This document shows positions 8,252-15,510 of a DNA stretch of 64,000 nucleotides, piece by piece. The notes beneath the pieces were generated by a model. That model made no database searches, was not told where the DNA came from, and saw nothing but the letters and a program-made list of their open reading frames with translations. Made by a program: the position numbers and the translations under genes. Location: assembly GCA_049322795.1 (NCBI GenBank), contig JBMOQH010000008.1:186001-250000 (forward strand). The letters run 5' to 3'. Source of the stretch: Immundisolibacter sp049322795. GTDB taxonomy: Bacteria > Pseudomonadota > Gammaproteobacteria > Immundisolibacterales > Immundisolibacteraceae. Numbering within the stretch: position 1 is the first letter of the stretch; each line of letters begins with the position of its first letter.

Positions 8252-9163
8252 ATGAGCACAGTCGATGTCGCGGCGGTTGCCGCCTATCTGAAGGATCTGC
8301 AGGACCGCATCTGCGCCATGCTGGAGGCCGAGGACGGTCACCAGCGCTTCCTGGAAGACCCCTGGCAGCATGCCTCGGGCGGCGGCGGGCGCACACGCGT
8401 GATGGAGGCCGGCGCCGTCATCGAGCGCGGCGCGGTGAACTTCTCGCACGTGCAGGGCACGGCGCTACCGGGCACGGCCAGCGAGCGGCATCCCGATCTT
8501 GCCGGCTGTCGCTTCGAGGCGCTCGGCGTGTCGCTGGTGATTCATCCGCACAACCCCTACGTGCCGACCTCGCACGCCAACGTGCGCCTGTTCGTGGCGC
8601 ACCGGCCGGACGGCGCGCCGGTGTGGTGGTTCGGCGGCGGCTTCGATCTGACGCCCTACTACGGCTTCGACGAGGACTGCGTGTTCTGGCATCAGCAGGC
8701 GCAGGCTGCCTGCGCACCGTTCGGGGATGATCTTTACCCGCGCCTGAAACGCTGGTGCGACGAGTACTTCCGCAACACCCACCGCGGCGAGCAGCGCGGC
8801 ATCGGCGGCATCTTCTTCGACGACTACGACGACGGCGGTTTCGAGCGCGCGTTTGACTTCCTGCGCAGCGTCGGCGAGCACTACATCGCCGCCTACCAGC
8901 CCATCGTGGCGCGCCGCAAGCACACGGCGTACGGCGAGCGCGAGCGGGACTTCCAGCTGTTCCGGCGCGGGCGCTATGTGGAATTCAACCTGCTGCACGA
9001 CCGCGGCACCCGCTTTGGCATCCAGAGCGGCGGCCGGGCGGAGTCGATCCTGGTGTCCATGCCGGCGCTGGCCGCCTGGCGCTACCGCTGGCAGCCGGAG
9101 TCCGGCACGCCCGAGGCGGCGCTGACCGAAAAGTACCTGCAAGCGCGCGACTGGCTGGCCTGA
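8252..9163 (+). CDS. hemF: Oxygen-dependent coproporphyrinogen III oxidase
   Basis: A 303-residue aerobic coproporphyrinogen oxidase that makes protoporphyrinogen IX in haem synthesis, a soluble enzyme without Fe-S cluster. Diagnostic stretches are NPYVPTSHANVRLF, WWFGGGFDLTPYYG, a GIGGIFFDDYDDGGF region and EFNLLHDRGTRFGIQSGGRAESIL. Homology starts a few residues after ATG 8252; the frame is open upstream to 8204 but without similarity. Use of the O2-dependent isozyme fits the cytochrome oxidase cluster further right. REP-like repeats follow its stop. Confidence 0.95.
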   Translation: MSTVDVAAVAAYLKDLQDRICAMLEAEDGHQRFLEDPWQHASGGGGRTRVMEAGAVIERGAVNFSHVQGTALPGTASERHPDLAGCRFEALGVSLVIHPHNPYVPTSHANVRLFVAHRPDGAPVWWFGGGFDLTPYYGFDEDCVFWHQQAQAACAPFGDDLYPRLKRWCDEYFRNTHRGEQRGIGGIFFDDYDDGGFERAFDFLRSVGEHYIAAYQPIVARRKHTAYGERERDFQLFRRGRYVEFNLLHDRGTRFGIQSGGRAESILVSMPALAAWRYRWQPESGTPEAALTEKYLQARDWLA

Positions 9164-9190
9164 GCGGGCGCAGCCGCGCCTGTGTCTTCT

Positions 9191-9254
9191 GTGGGAGGCC
9201 CGCCTCGGGCTGAATGGTGCGCATGTCCATTCGCTGCGCGGGCGCCGCTCCCAC
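9191..9254. repeat. REP-like palindromic element, copy 1
   Basis: A 64-bp unit that begins GTGGGAGGCCCGCC and ends GGCGCCGCTCCCAC, so the ends can pair. An inner CCGAAT/ATTCG-type pair is degenerate here (TGAATGG...CATTCG). First of four tandem units after hemF. Confidence 0.8.
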
Positions 9255-9268
9255 GAGGCAATCCTCAT

Positions 9269-9332
9269 GTGGGAGGCCCGCCTCGTGCCGAATGGTGTTC
9301 ATGCCCATTCGCGGCGAGGGCGCCGCTCCCAC
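9269..9332. repeat. REP-like palindromic element, copy 2
   Basis: Same architecture and length as copy 1, with GTGGGAGGCCCGCC at the left and GGCGCCGCTCCCAC at the right. The inner part reads GCCGAATG...CATTCGCGGCGA. It starts 15 bp after copy 1 ends. Confidence 0.8.
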
Positions 9333-9341
9333 AAGCTTGTC

Positions 9342-9407
9342 CTGCGGGCGGGTTGGGTCGGGCCGAATGTTGCGCTCGTCGATTCGTGGCGAGGGCGCCG
9401 CTCCCAC
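9342..9407. repeat. REP-like palindromic element, copy 3 (left end degenerate)
   Basis: The right half (GATTCGTGGCGAGGGCGCCGCTCCCAC) is conserved in sense with the other copies. The left half has lost GTGGGAGG and reads CTGCGGGCGGGTTGGG before GGGCCGAATG. Confidence 0.7.
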
Positions 9408-9420
9408 GAGGCGATCTTTC

Positions 9421-9483
9421 GTGGGAGGCCCGCCCCGGGCCGAATGATGCCCCGCCCATTCGCGGCGCGGGCGCCGCTCCCAC
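9421..9483. repeat. REP-like palindromic element, copy 4
   Basis: A complete 63-bp unit with GTGGGAGGCCCGCCCCGGG at the left end and GGCGCCGCTCCCAC at the right. With copies 1-3 it fills most of the 345-bp gap between hemF and the convergent envC gene; nothing else is recognisable in that gap. Confidence 0.8.
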
Positions 9484-9508
9484 GGTGAAGCGGGGTGTTC
9501 TGCGCGGC

Positions 9509-10804
9509 TTATCCGCCGCACCAGACGGACGGATTGACCGGCTGGCCGCGGTGGCGAATCTCGAAGTACGCGCCGCTGGCACTGCCGCGGTCGCCCACGC
9601 TGGCGATCGGCTCGCCGCCCTGCACGCGCTGTCCCACGCGCTTGAGCACGGCGTCGTTGTAGCCATAGAGGCTCAGATAGCCCTCGCCGTGGTCGACGAT
9701 CACCAATAGCCCGTAGCCGCCCAGCACGTCGGCGTACACCACCTTGCCGGCGTGGATGCTGCGCACCGGGCTGCCCGGCCGGGCAGCGATGACGACGCCG
9801 TCCCAGCGGGTGCGCCCGCTCTCGCGGCGGGTGCCGAAGCGCGCCTTGAGCTGGCCGCTGACCGGCCACGGCAGGCGGCTGCGTCGCGCCGAGAACCGTT
9901 CGCCGGGCAGGCTTGGCGTCGGCGTGGCGCTGACCGACGGGCCGAGGGGCGCGGGCTGTGCCTTGCCGGCCGGCGTTCGCGTCGACGGTGGGCCGGCTTT
10001 CGCCTGGGCTTGCGACGCATCCGCCTGCTTGGCGCGCCGCCGCTCATCTTCCTCGCGCTGCCGGGCCGCGGCCTCGCGCTGGGCGATGCGCGCGAGGAGG
10101 CTCTTCAGTTCGCGCTGATCCTGCTCGATGGCGCGCACCGCGCGCTCGCCGCGATCGACGTCCTGTTCCGCCTTGGCCAGCAGCGCCTGCCGTTCGGCGC
10201 GGGCACGGGCGAGTTCCTGGCGCTGCCGGTCGAGTTCGCCCTGGCGCACGGCGACCGCGGCAGCTTCTTCCGCAATCTGCGCCTCGCGTTGCTCGAAGGC
10301 GTCGAGTTGGCGCTGCAGCTCGCCTAGGCGCGCCGCCTGCGCGTCGGCGACATGACGCTGGTAGCGCAGCAGGCGCGCCAGCCGCGCCGGGTCCTCCTGG
10401 CGCAGCAGCAGCACCAGGCGGTCGGCGTTGCCGCTGCGGGCAGCCAGCACCAGGCTGCGCGCGAGCATTTGCCGCTGCGCGTCTATGCGCTCACGCGCGG
10501 CGGTCTGCTCGGCGCGCAGGGCGTCCAGCTGCTGGCGCAGTGTCGCCGTGGTGGACTCGGTCAGCGCGATTTCTGCGTTCACTCTGGCCACCCGACGCTC
10601 GGCCTCGGCCAGGCGCTGGCGCAGGCTGTCACGCGCCACCACCCGCTCGCGCAGGGCGCCAAGCGCTCGCCCCAGCTCGCTGCCCAGGCGTTGCAGGCGG
10701 GATTGCGCGTTCGCCGCCTCGTCGGCGTGTACGGGCGCGGCCCCGAACAGCAGGGCAAGTGCCGCGACCGCGGCAGCGAGGGTGGGTTTGATCGAGTCAG
10801 GCAC
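9509..10804 (-). CDS. envC: Murein hydrolase activator EnvC-like (degenerate LytM/M23 protein)
   Basis: A 431-residue periplasmic protein. A signal peptide at residues 1-25 (cleavage near VHA-DEA) is followed by about 220 residues of charged, Gln/Arg/Glu-rich coiled coil. A low-complexity linker leads to a C-terminal LytM (M23) domain. The domain ends GLLVIVDHGEGYLSLYGYN, where the HxH zinc motif of active M23 enzymes is replaced by YGYN, as in E. coli EnvC. This suggests a non-catalytic activator of amidases at the division septum. GTG 10804 was chosen because it directly precedes the signal peptide. It is divergent from yibN, as in enterics. Confidence 0.88.
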   Translation of the reverse strand: MPDSIKPTLAAAVAALALLFGAAPVHADEAANAQSRLQRLGSELGRALGALRERVVARDSLRQRLAEAERRVARVNAEIALTESTTATLRQQLDALRAEQTAARERIDAQRQMLARSLVLAARSGNADRLVLLLRQEDPARLARLLRYQRHVADAQAARLGELQRQLDAFEQREAQIAEEAAAVAVRQGELDRQRQELARARAERQALLAKAEQDVDRGERAVRAIEQDQRELKSLLARIAQREAAARQREEDERRRAKQADASQAQAKAGPPSTRTPAGKAQPAPLGPSVSATPTPSLPGERFSARRSRLPWPVSGQLKARFGTRRESGRTRWDGVVIAARPGSPVRSIHAGKVVYADVLGGYGLLVIVDHGEGYLSLYGYNDAVLKRVGQRVQGGEPIASVGDRGSASGAYFEIRHRGQPVNPSVWCGG

Positions 10805-10893
10805 GGCGCCGGGGCGGGCAGGGTGTGTGATGCGCCGCGCATAGTAAACTTTCGGCCGCGCCCGCCCCAGGGCGCCTGTCGTCTGCATCCCCC

Positions 10894-11310
10894 GTGAGCG
10901 TCATGGCGTTTGTTCTGGCCAATATCCCCTTGTTCGCCGCGTTTGCCGTGGTGGCGGTGCTGCTGGGTCTGACTTTCGTGTTCGAAAGTGCGCTCGGTTA
11001 CGAGCCCACCCTGCCCGGCGACGCCGTGCGGCTGATCAATGCCGGCGCGAGCGTGCTGGACCTGCGCGCCCCGGCCGAATTCGCCGCCGGCCACGTGCGT
11101 GGCGCGGTGAACCTGGCACCGGCTGCCGTCGCCGAGTGGGCCGGAAAGCCGCGCAAGCCCAAGCAACGGGCGGTTCTCGTGGTGGCTGCGCCGCGCCAGC
11201 CGGTGTTTTCGGTCGCCCGCCAGTTGCGCGCGCAGGGCTTCGAGCCGGTGCATCTGCTCAAGGGCGGCATGCGCGGCTGGGCCGATGCCCAGCTGCCGCT
11301 GGCCCGTTAG
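10894..11310 (+). CDS. yibN: Membrane-anchored rhodanese-like protein (YibN type), no catalytic Cys
   Basis: A 138-residue protein with an N-terminal membrane segment (residues 5-28) and a rhodanese fold: VLDLRAPAEFAAGHVRGAVNL near residue 50 and HLLKGGMRGW near the end. At the active-site loop the sequence is VLVVAAPRQPVF, so the sulfur-carrying Cys of active rhodaneses is replaced by Ala. Catalysis is therefore unlikely and a structural or regulatory role is inferred. It is first in the conserved yibN-grxC-secB-gpsA operon. GTG 10894 or ATG 10903 could be the start. Confidence 0.85.
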   Translation: MSVMAFVLANIPLFAAFAVVAVLLGLTFVFESALGYEPTLPGDAVRLINAGASVLDLRAPAEFAAGHVRGAVNLAPAAVAEWAGKPRKPKQRAVLVVAAPRQPVFSVARQLRAQGFEPVHLLKGGMRGWADAQLPLAR

Positions 11311-11335
11311 GCGGCGCTTTCCAGGGACTTCCACG

Positions 11336-11587
11336 ATGGTGACGATCTATACCAGCGGCTTGTGCGGTTATTGCGCCATGGCCAAGCGTCTGCTCGACGG
11401 CAAGGGCGTGAGCTATCACGAAATCCCGGTCGACATGGACGTCAAACAGCGCGCCGAGATGGAACGGCGCAGCGGCCGTCGCACCGTGCCGCAGATTTTC
11501 ATCGGCGAGCAACACATCGGCGGTTACGATGACCTCGCCGCGCTGGAACGCGCCGGCAAGCTTGACCCGCTGCTGGCCGGCGGCTGA
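11336..11587 (+). CDS. grxC: Glutaredoxin 3
   Basis: An 83-residue dithiol glutaredoxin with active site CGYC (Cys10, Cys13), the TVPQIFIG cis-proline loop and a GGYDDLAAL glutathione-binding motif. It reduces protein disulfides and glutathione mixed disulfides in the cytosol. The Pro of the usual CPYC is Gly here, seen in some GrxC proteins. ATG 11336 is preceded by an AGGGAC site and gives the standard N-terminus MVTIYTSG. Its place between yibN and secB is conserved. Confidence 0.93.
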   Translation: MVTIYTSGLCGYCAMAKRLLDGKGVSYHEIPVDMDVKQRAEMERRSGRRTVPQIFIGEQHIGGYDDLAALERAGKLDPLLAGG

Positions 11588-11615
11588 CCGACTCATTCAT
11601 TCCTCAGGACTTCTC

Positions 11616-12095
11616 ATGGCCGATCCGACCGACGCCGCGCAGGCGCCGCAGCCGCAGTTCAACATCCGCCGCATTTACTTGAAGGATCTGTCCTTCGAGT
11701 CGCCGCGCGCGCCGCAGGTTTTCGACTCCACCGCGCAGCCGCAGATCGACCTGCAACTCGGCGCCGGCGCCGCGCAGGTGGGCGATACCCTGCACGAGGT
11801 GGTGGTGAACGTGACCGCCACCGTGCGCAGCGGCGAGGACACGGTGTTCCTGGTCGAGGTGCAGCAGGCCGGCCTGTTCCATATCGAGGGCGTGCCGGCC
11901 GAGCAGATGGGCTGGGTGCTTGGCGTCACCTGTCCCAACGTGCTGTTCCCTTACGCGCGGCAGGTGGTGTCGGATGCCACCACGGCGGGTGGCTTCCCGC
12001 CGCTGCTGCTGGCGCCGGTCAATTTCGAGGCGCTGTACCAGCAGCACCTGCAGCGCCAGCAGGCGGCGCCGGCGGACGGTCAGCTCACGCACTGA
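11616..12095 (+). CDS. secB: Protein-export chaperone SecB
   Basis: A 159-residue SecB, the tetrameric chaperone that holds precursors for SecA. Conserved stretches are FNIRRIYLKDLSFESP near residue 15, EVQQAGLF with the GVPAEQ following, and CPNVLFPYARQVVSDATTAGGFPPLLLAPVNF near the C-terminus. Length is standard. It lies in the yibN-grxC-secB-gpsA operon with short spacers (28 nt from grxC, 6 nt to gpsA). Confidence 0.95.
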   Translation: MADPTDAAQAPQPQFNIRRIYLKDLSFESPRAPQVFDSTAQPQIDLQLGAGAAQVGDTLHEVVVNVTATVRSGEDTVFLVEVQQAGLFHIEGVPAEQMGWVLGVTCPNVLFPYARQVVSDATTAGGFPPLLLAPVNFEALYQQHLQRQQAAPADGQLTH

Positions 12096-12101
12096 GCGGC
12101 C

Positions 12102-13094
12102 GTGAGCCACGCGCTGGCGGTACTGGGGGCGGGCTCCTGGGGTACGGCACTGGCCATCGCGCTCGCGCGCCGCGGGCATGGCGTGCGCCTGTGGACCCTG
12201 CTCCAGGCCGACGCCGACGGCATGAACGCGCTGCGCGTGAACGCGCAGTTTCTGCCCGACATCGTGCTGCCACCGCCATTGACGGCAACAGCCGATCTCG
12301 CCGCCGCACTGGCCGGCGCCCAGGGTGTGCTGGTGGCGGTGCCGAGCCGCGCCTTTCGGCAGGTACTCGAGCGCGTGGCGGCCTTGCTGCCGGTGCGCGA
12401 GATCGCCTGGGCCACCAAGGGTTTCGAGGAAGACAGCGGCAAGCTGCTGCATCAAGTGGCCGGCGAGGTGCTGGGCGAGGTGGCCTGCGTGGCCATTTCC
12501 GGGCCGAGCTTCGCCGGTGAGGTGGCGCTCGGCCTGCCGACGGCGCTGACCGTGGCCTCGCCCGTCGCGGCGTCCGCCGCGGCCTGGGTGGATCGACTGC
12601 ACGGTGACGCGTTGCGCGCCTATCACGGCGACGATCTGATCGGCCTGCAGGTCGGCGGGGCGGTCAAGAACGTGCTGGCGATCGCCGCCGGCATCGCCGA
12701 TGGGCTCGGCTTTGGCGCCAACGCGCGGGCGGCGCTGATCACCCGCGGGCTGGCCGAAGTGTGTCGCCTAGGCCTCGCCCTGGGCGCGCAGGCGGAGACC
12801 TTCATGGGCTTGAGCGGCGTGGGCGACCTGGTGCTCACCTGCACCGACAACCAGTCGCGCAATCGGCGCGTGGGCCTAGCGCTCGCCCAGGGGCACAGCG
12901 CCGAGCAGGCCGTGGCCAGCCTGGGCCAGGTCGCCGAAGGCGTGGTCACGGCGCGGGCGGTTCGTCAGCTCGCCGCGCGTCTGGGCGTGAGCATGCCCAT
13001 CTGCGGCGAGGTGTATCGGGTGCTGTACGAGCAACGCGACCCCCATGCGGCGGTGCTGGCGCTGCTGGCGCGGGAGCCCGCGGCGGAGTTTTGA
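12102..13094 (+). CDS. gpsA: NAD(P)+-dependent glycerol-3-phosphate dehydrogenase
   Basis: A 330-residue enzyme that reduces dihydroxyacetone phosphate to sn-glycerol-3-phosphate for phospholipid synthesis. The nucleotide-binding GAGSWGTALA motif is at residues 8-17. WATKGFEEDSGKLLHQV, the catalytic Lys in GGAVKNVLAIAAGIADG, and the substrate-binding region GLSGVGDLVLTCTDNQSRNRR are present. GTG 12102 starts right at the Rossmann strand. It is the last gene of the secB operon. Confidence 0.95.
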   Translation: MSHALAVLGAGSWGTALAIALARRGHGVRLWTLLQADADGMNALRVNAQFLPDIVLPPPLTATADLAAALAGAQGVLVAVPSRAFRQVLERVAALLPVREIAWATKGFEEDSGKLLHQVAGEVLGEVACVAISGPSFAGEVALGLPTALTVASPVAASAAAWVDRLHGDALRAYHGDDLIGLQVGGAVKNVLAIAAGIADGLGFGANARAALITRGLAEVCRLGLALGAQAETFMGLSGVGDLVLTCTDNQSRNRRVGLALAQGHSAEQAVASLGQVAEGVVTARAVRQLAARLGVSMPICGEVYRVLYEQRDPHAAVLALLAREPAAEF

Positions 13095-13131
13095 GCGCTG
13101 GCTGCCCGGCGGCACGCTGCCCGCAGGCTGT

Positions 13132-13944
13132 CTACCGCACTGCCGGTGCAGCCGGGGCAGATGCCTTGGCCGGGAGTGCTTGCTTGTCTTCCGGCGCTGG
13201 GCGTTCCTGTTCCGTGCCGGCGGCACCGACCAGGCGCGCGTGCAGCGCGCGGGCCTCGTCCTGCGCCTGGGTGATCTGCTCATCCGGCAGATGCATCAGC
13301 ACCTGGTCGCGCTGGCGCGCCGACTCGTCCTCACCGCTTGCCGCTGCCAGGCTGAGCCAGACGTAAGCCTGCACCTTGTCGACCGGCGTGCCGCGTCCGT
13401 CTGCATACATCTGGCCGAGTCGGCGCTGCGCCTTGGGGTGGTTCTGCTCCGCCGCCCGGGTGAGCCATTCGAGCGCCGAGCGGTAGTCCTGCACCACGCC
13501 GCGGCCTTCCAGCAGCGCCAGCCCATAACGGTACTGGCCTTCGCGGTGCCCGGTCTCGGCCGCCCGGGCGTACCAACGACTGGCCTCGGCGGTGTCGACC
13601 CGGGTGCCGTCACCGTCCTCGTGGCGCCGGCCGAGTTCGATTTGCGCGGCCACCTCGCCCTGCCCGGCGCGTCGGGCAAGGCTGGCGAGTGGGTCTTCCG
13701 CGACCGGCTGGGAGGCCTCCGGCGCCTGACGCAGGAAATGCAGGCTCAGAAAGCCGATCGGCGTGACCACCACCAGCGCGCCGGCCAGGGCGAGTGCGAC
13801 GATGGCCGGCTCGAGGCGCCACGAGCGGCGTCCGCACGCGCGGCAACGGTAGGCCTGCGACAGCTTGCGCTGCACCCAGGTGTCGGTGCGCTGGGCTGAG
13901 GCCGGGCGCAGGTCGGCGCTGCGGCAATGGGGGCAATGCGGCAT
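13132..13944 (-). CDS. Zinc-ribbon membrane protein with Sel1-like (TPR) repeats
   Basis: A 270-residue protein of unknown function. The N-terminus has two CxxC pairs (CPHC near residue 4 and CRAC near 35), a zinc ribbon. A transmembrane helix follows at about residues 48-70. About three Sel1-type repeats occupy residues 85-200 (AQIELGRRHEDGDG, GQYRYGLALLEGRG, AQRRLGQMYADGRG). Sel1 repeats mediate protein contacts, so a periplasmic scaffold is inferred. ATG 13944 is preferred; a TTG two codons upstream is also possible. It converges on gpsA. Confidence 0.8.
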   Translation of the reverse strand: MPHCPHCRSADLRPASAQRTDTWVQRKLSQAYRCRACGRRSWRLEPAIVALALAGALVVVTPIGFLSLHFLRQAPEASQPVAEDPLASLARRAGQGEVAAQIELGRRHEDGDGTRVDTAEASRWYARAAETGHREGQYRYGLALLEGRGVVQDYRSALEWLTRAAEQNHPKAQRRLGQMYADGRGTPVDKVQAYVWLSLAAASGEDESARQRDQVLMHLPDEQITQAQDEARALHARLVGAAGTEQERPAPEDKQALPAKASAPAAPAVR

Positions 13945-13989
13945 GGTCAAGTCAGACAGGACACGATAACGGCATGGCCGGATGGTAAT

Positions 13990-14484
13990 TCAGTCGACTG
14001 CGCACGGATGCTGATCGGCGTCACGGGCGCCGGCGTAGCCCTGCTGCCGCCAGGCCTCCAACACCGCCACCGCGACCGCGTTGGAAAGGTTCAGGCTGCG
14101 GCTTCCCGGGCGCATCGGCAGGCGCAAGGTCTGTTCCTTGGGCAGGCCAGCCAGCACCTCGGCCGGCAGGCCGCTGGTCTCGGCGCCGAACAGCAGCGCG
14201 TCGCCGGCGTGGTACTCGACCGTGCTGAACAGGCGCCGGCCGCGCGTGCTGAAGGCCCACAGCCGTGGCGCCCCGAGCGCCGCCAGGCACGCGTCCAGGT
14301 TCGGGTGCCGGCGCACGCGGGCGTACTCGTGGTAGTCGAGGCCAGCCCGGCGCAGGCGTGCGTCGTCCGGCTCGAAGCCGAGTGGTTCCACCAGGTGCAG
14401 TGCGGCGCCGGTGTTGGCGCACAGCCTTATGATGTTGCCGGTATTGGGCGGGATTTGTGGTGACAAGAGGATGACGTGGAACAC
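13990..14484 (-). CDS. trmL: tRNA (cytidine(34)-2'-O)-methyltransferase
   Basis: A 164-residue SPOUT methyltransferase that 2'-O-methylates the wobble base of tRNA-Leu. It has the N-terminal HVILLSPQIPPNTGNIIRLCANTG motif and the C-terminal knot motifs LLFGAETSGLP, LRLPMRPGSRSLNLSNAVAVAV. Length matches TrmL. The frame is open far upstream, but GTG 14484 gives exactly the family N-terminus. Its 5' end overlaps the divergently transcribed pyrD start by 9 bp, so promoters must lie within coding sequence. Confidence 0.92.
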   Translation of the reverse strand: MFHVILLSPQIPPNTGNIIRLCANTGAALHLVEPLGFEPDDARLRRAGLDYHEYARVRRHPNLDACLAALGAPRLWAFSTRGRRLFSTVEYHAGDALLFGAETSGLPAEVLAGLPKEQTLRLPMRPGSRSLNLSNAVAVAVLEAWRQQGYAGARDADQHPCAVD

Positions 14485-15429
14485 GGGCAAGACGCGCTGA
14501 GCGACGCCGACCTGCTGCGCACCGAGCTGTGCGGCCTGCGGATGCAGACGCCGCTGGTGCTGCTGTCGGGCTGTGTGGGTTTTGGGCAGGAATATACCCG
14601 CGTGGCGGGTTTCAGCCATCGGGACGTCGGCATGGTGGTGCTCAAGGGCACCACGCTGGAGCCGCGCCTCGGCAATGCCCCGCATCGCCTCGCCGAGACG
14701 CCGGCCGGCATGCTGAACGCGATCGGCCTGCAGAACCCCGGAGCGCGCGCGGTGGTGCGCGACATCCTGCCGCGGCTCGATTTCGGCGAGACGCTGTACG
14801 CCGCCAACGTGTCGGGCGCCACGGTGGAGGAATACGCCGAGGTGACGCGCATCTTCGACGACTCGCCGGTGGCGGCCATCGAGCTGAACATTTCCTGCCC
14901 CAACGTGAAGGCCGGCGGCGTGCAGTTCGGCAACGATCCCGACATGTCGGCGCGTGTGGTGGCGGCCTGCCGGGCGGTGACGCGAAAGCCCCTGATCACC
15001 AAGCTGTCGCCGAATCAGACCGATATCGCCGAGAACGCCCGCCGCTGCATCGAGGCCGGCACCGACGCGTTCGCCGCCATCAACACCCTGCAGGGCATGG
15101 CGATCGACCTCAAGACCCGCCGACCGGTGCTCGGCAACCGCCAGGGCGGCCTGTCCGGCCCGGCCATCAAGCCGATCGCCCTGCTCAAGGTGCGCCAGGT
15201 GTATGAGGTGGCCCGGGCGCACGACGTGCCGATCATCGGCCAGGGCGGGGTGGCGTGCGCCGACGATGCAGTGGAGTTTCTGCTGGCCGGCGCAAGCGCC
15301 GTCGGCGTCGGTACGGCGCTGTTCTACGACCCGCTGATCTGCCCGCAGATCAATGCCGGCATCGTGGCCCATCTGCGGGCGCAGGACGGCGCGAATGTCG
15401 GTGATCTGAGCGGCGCGCTGGCCTGGTAG
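14476..15429 (+). CDS. pyrD: Dihydroorotate dehydrogenase, class 1B-like
   Basis: A 317-residue TIM-barrel flavoprotein for pyrimidine synthesis. NISCPNVKAGG (Cys141 as catalytic base), GTTLEPRLGN near residue 58, PLITKLSPN and IIGQGGV are class 1 features; class 2 enzymes use Ser. The sequence after Cys141 resembles class 1B, which normally works with a PyrK Fe-S/FAD subunit and NAD+. No pyrK is in the window. No N-terminal membrane helix is present, unlike class 2 PyrD of most gammaproteobacteria. GTG 14476 is the start. A weak GCCGC/GCGGC hairpin follows the stop. Confidence 0.85.
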   Translation: MEHGQDALSDADLLRTELCGLRMQTPLVLLSGCVGFGQEYTRVAGFSHRDVGMVVLKGTTLEPRLGNAPHRLAETPAGMLNAIGLQNPGARAVVRDILPRLDFGETLYAANVSGATVEEYAEVTRIFDDSPVAAIELNISCPNVKAGGVQFGNDPDMSARVVAACRAVTRKPLITKLSPNQTDIAENARRCIEAGTDAFAAINTLQGMAIDLKTRRPVLGNRQGGLSGPAIKPIALLKVRQVYEVARAHDVPIIGQGGVACADDAVEFLLAGASAVGVGTALFYDPLICPQINAGIVAHLRAQDGANVGDLSGALAW

Positions 15430-15456
15430 GCCGCTGCCGGCGGCTTGAGCATTCTC

Positions 15457-15482
15457 GTGGGAGGCCCGCCCCGGGCCGAATT
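15457..15482. repeat. Half REP-like element
   Basis: The left half of the repeat seen at 9191-9483: GTGGGAGGCCCGCCCCGGG followed by CCGAATT. The right half is missing. It sits between the convergent pyrD and cysA genes. Confidence 0.65.
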
Positions 15483-15510
15483 CCACAGCAAAGCCATGCG
15501 CGGCAAGCCA

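Noticed and set aside
9191..9483. CRISPR array
   Set aside because: Units are palindromic, 63-66 bp, without unique spacers of constant length, and no cas gene is present.
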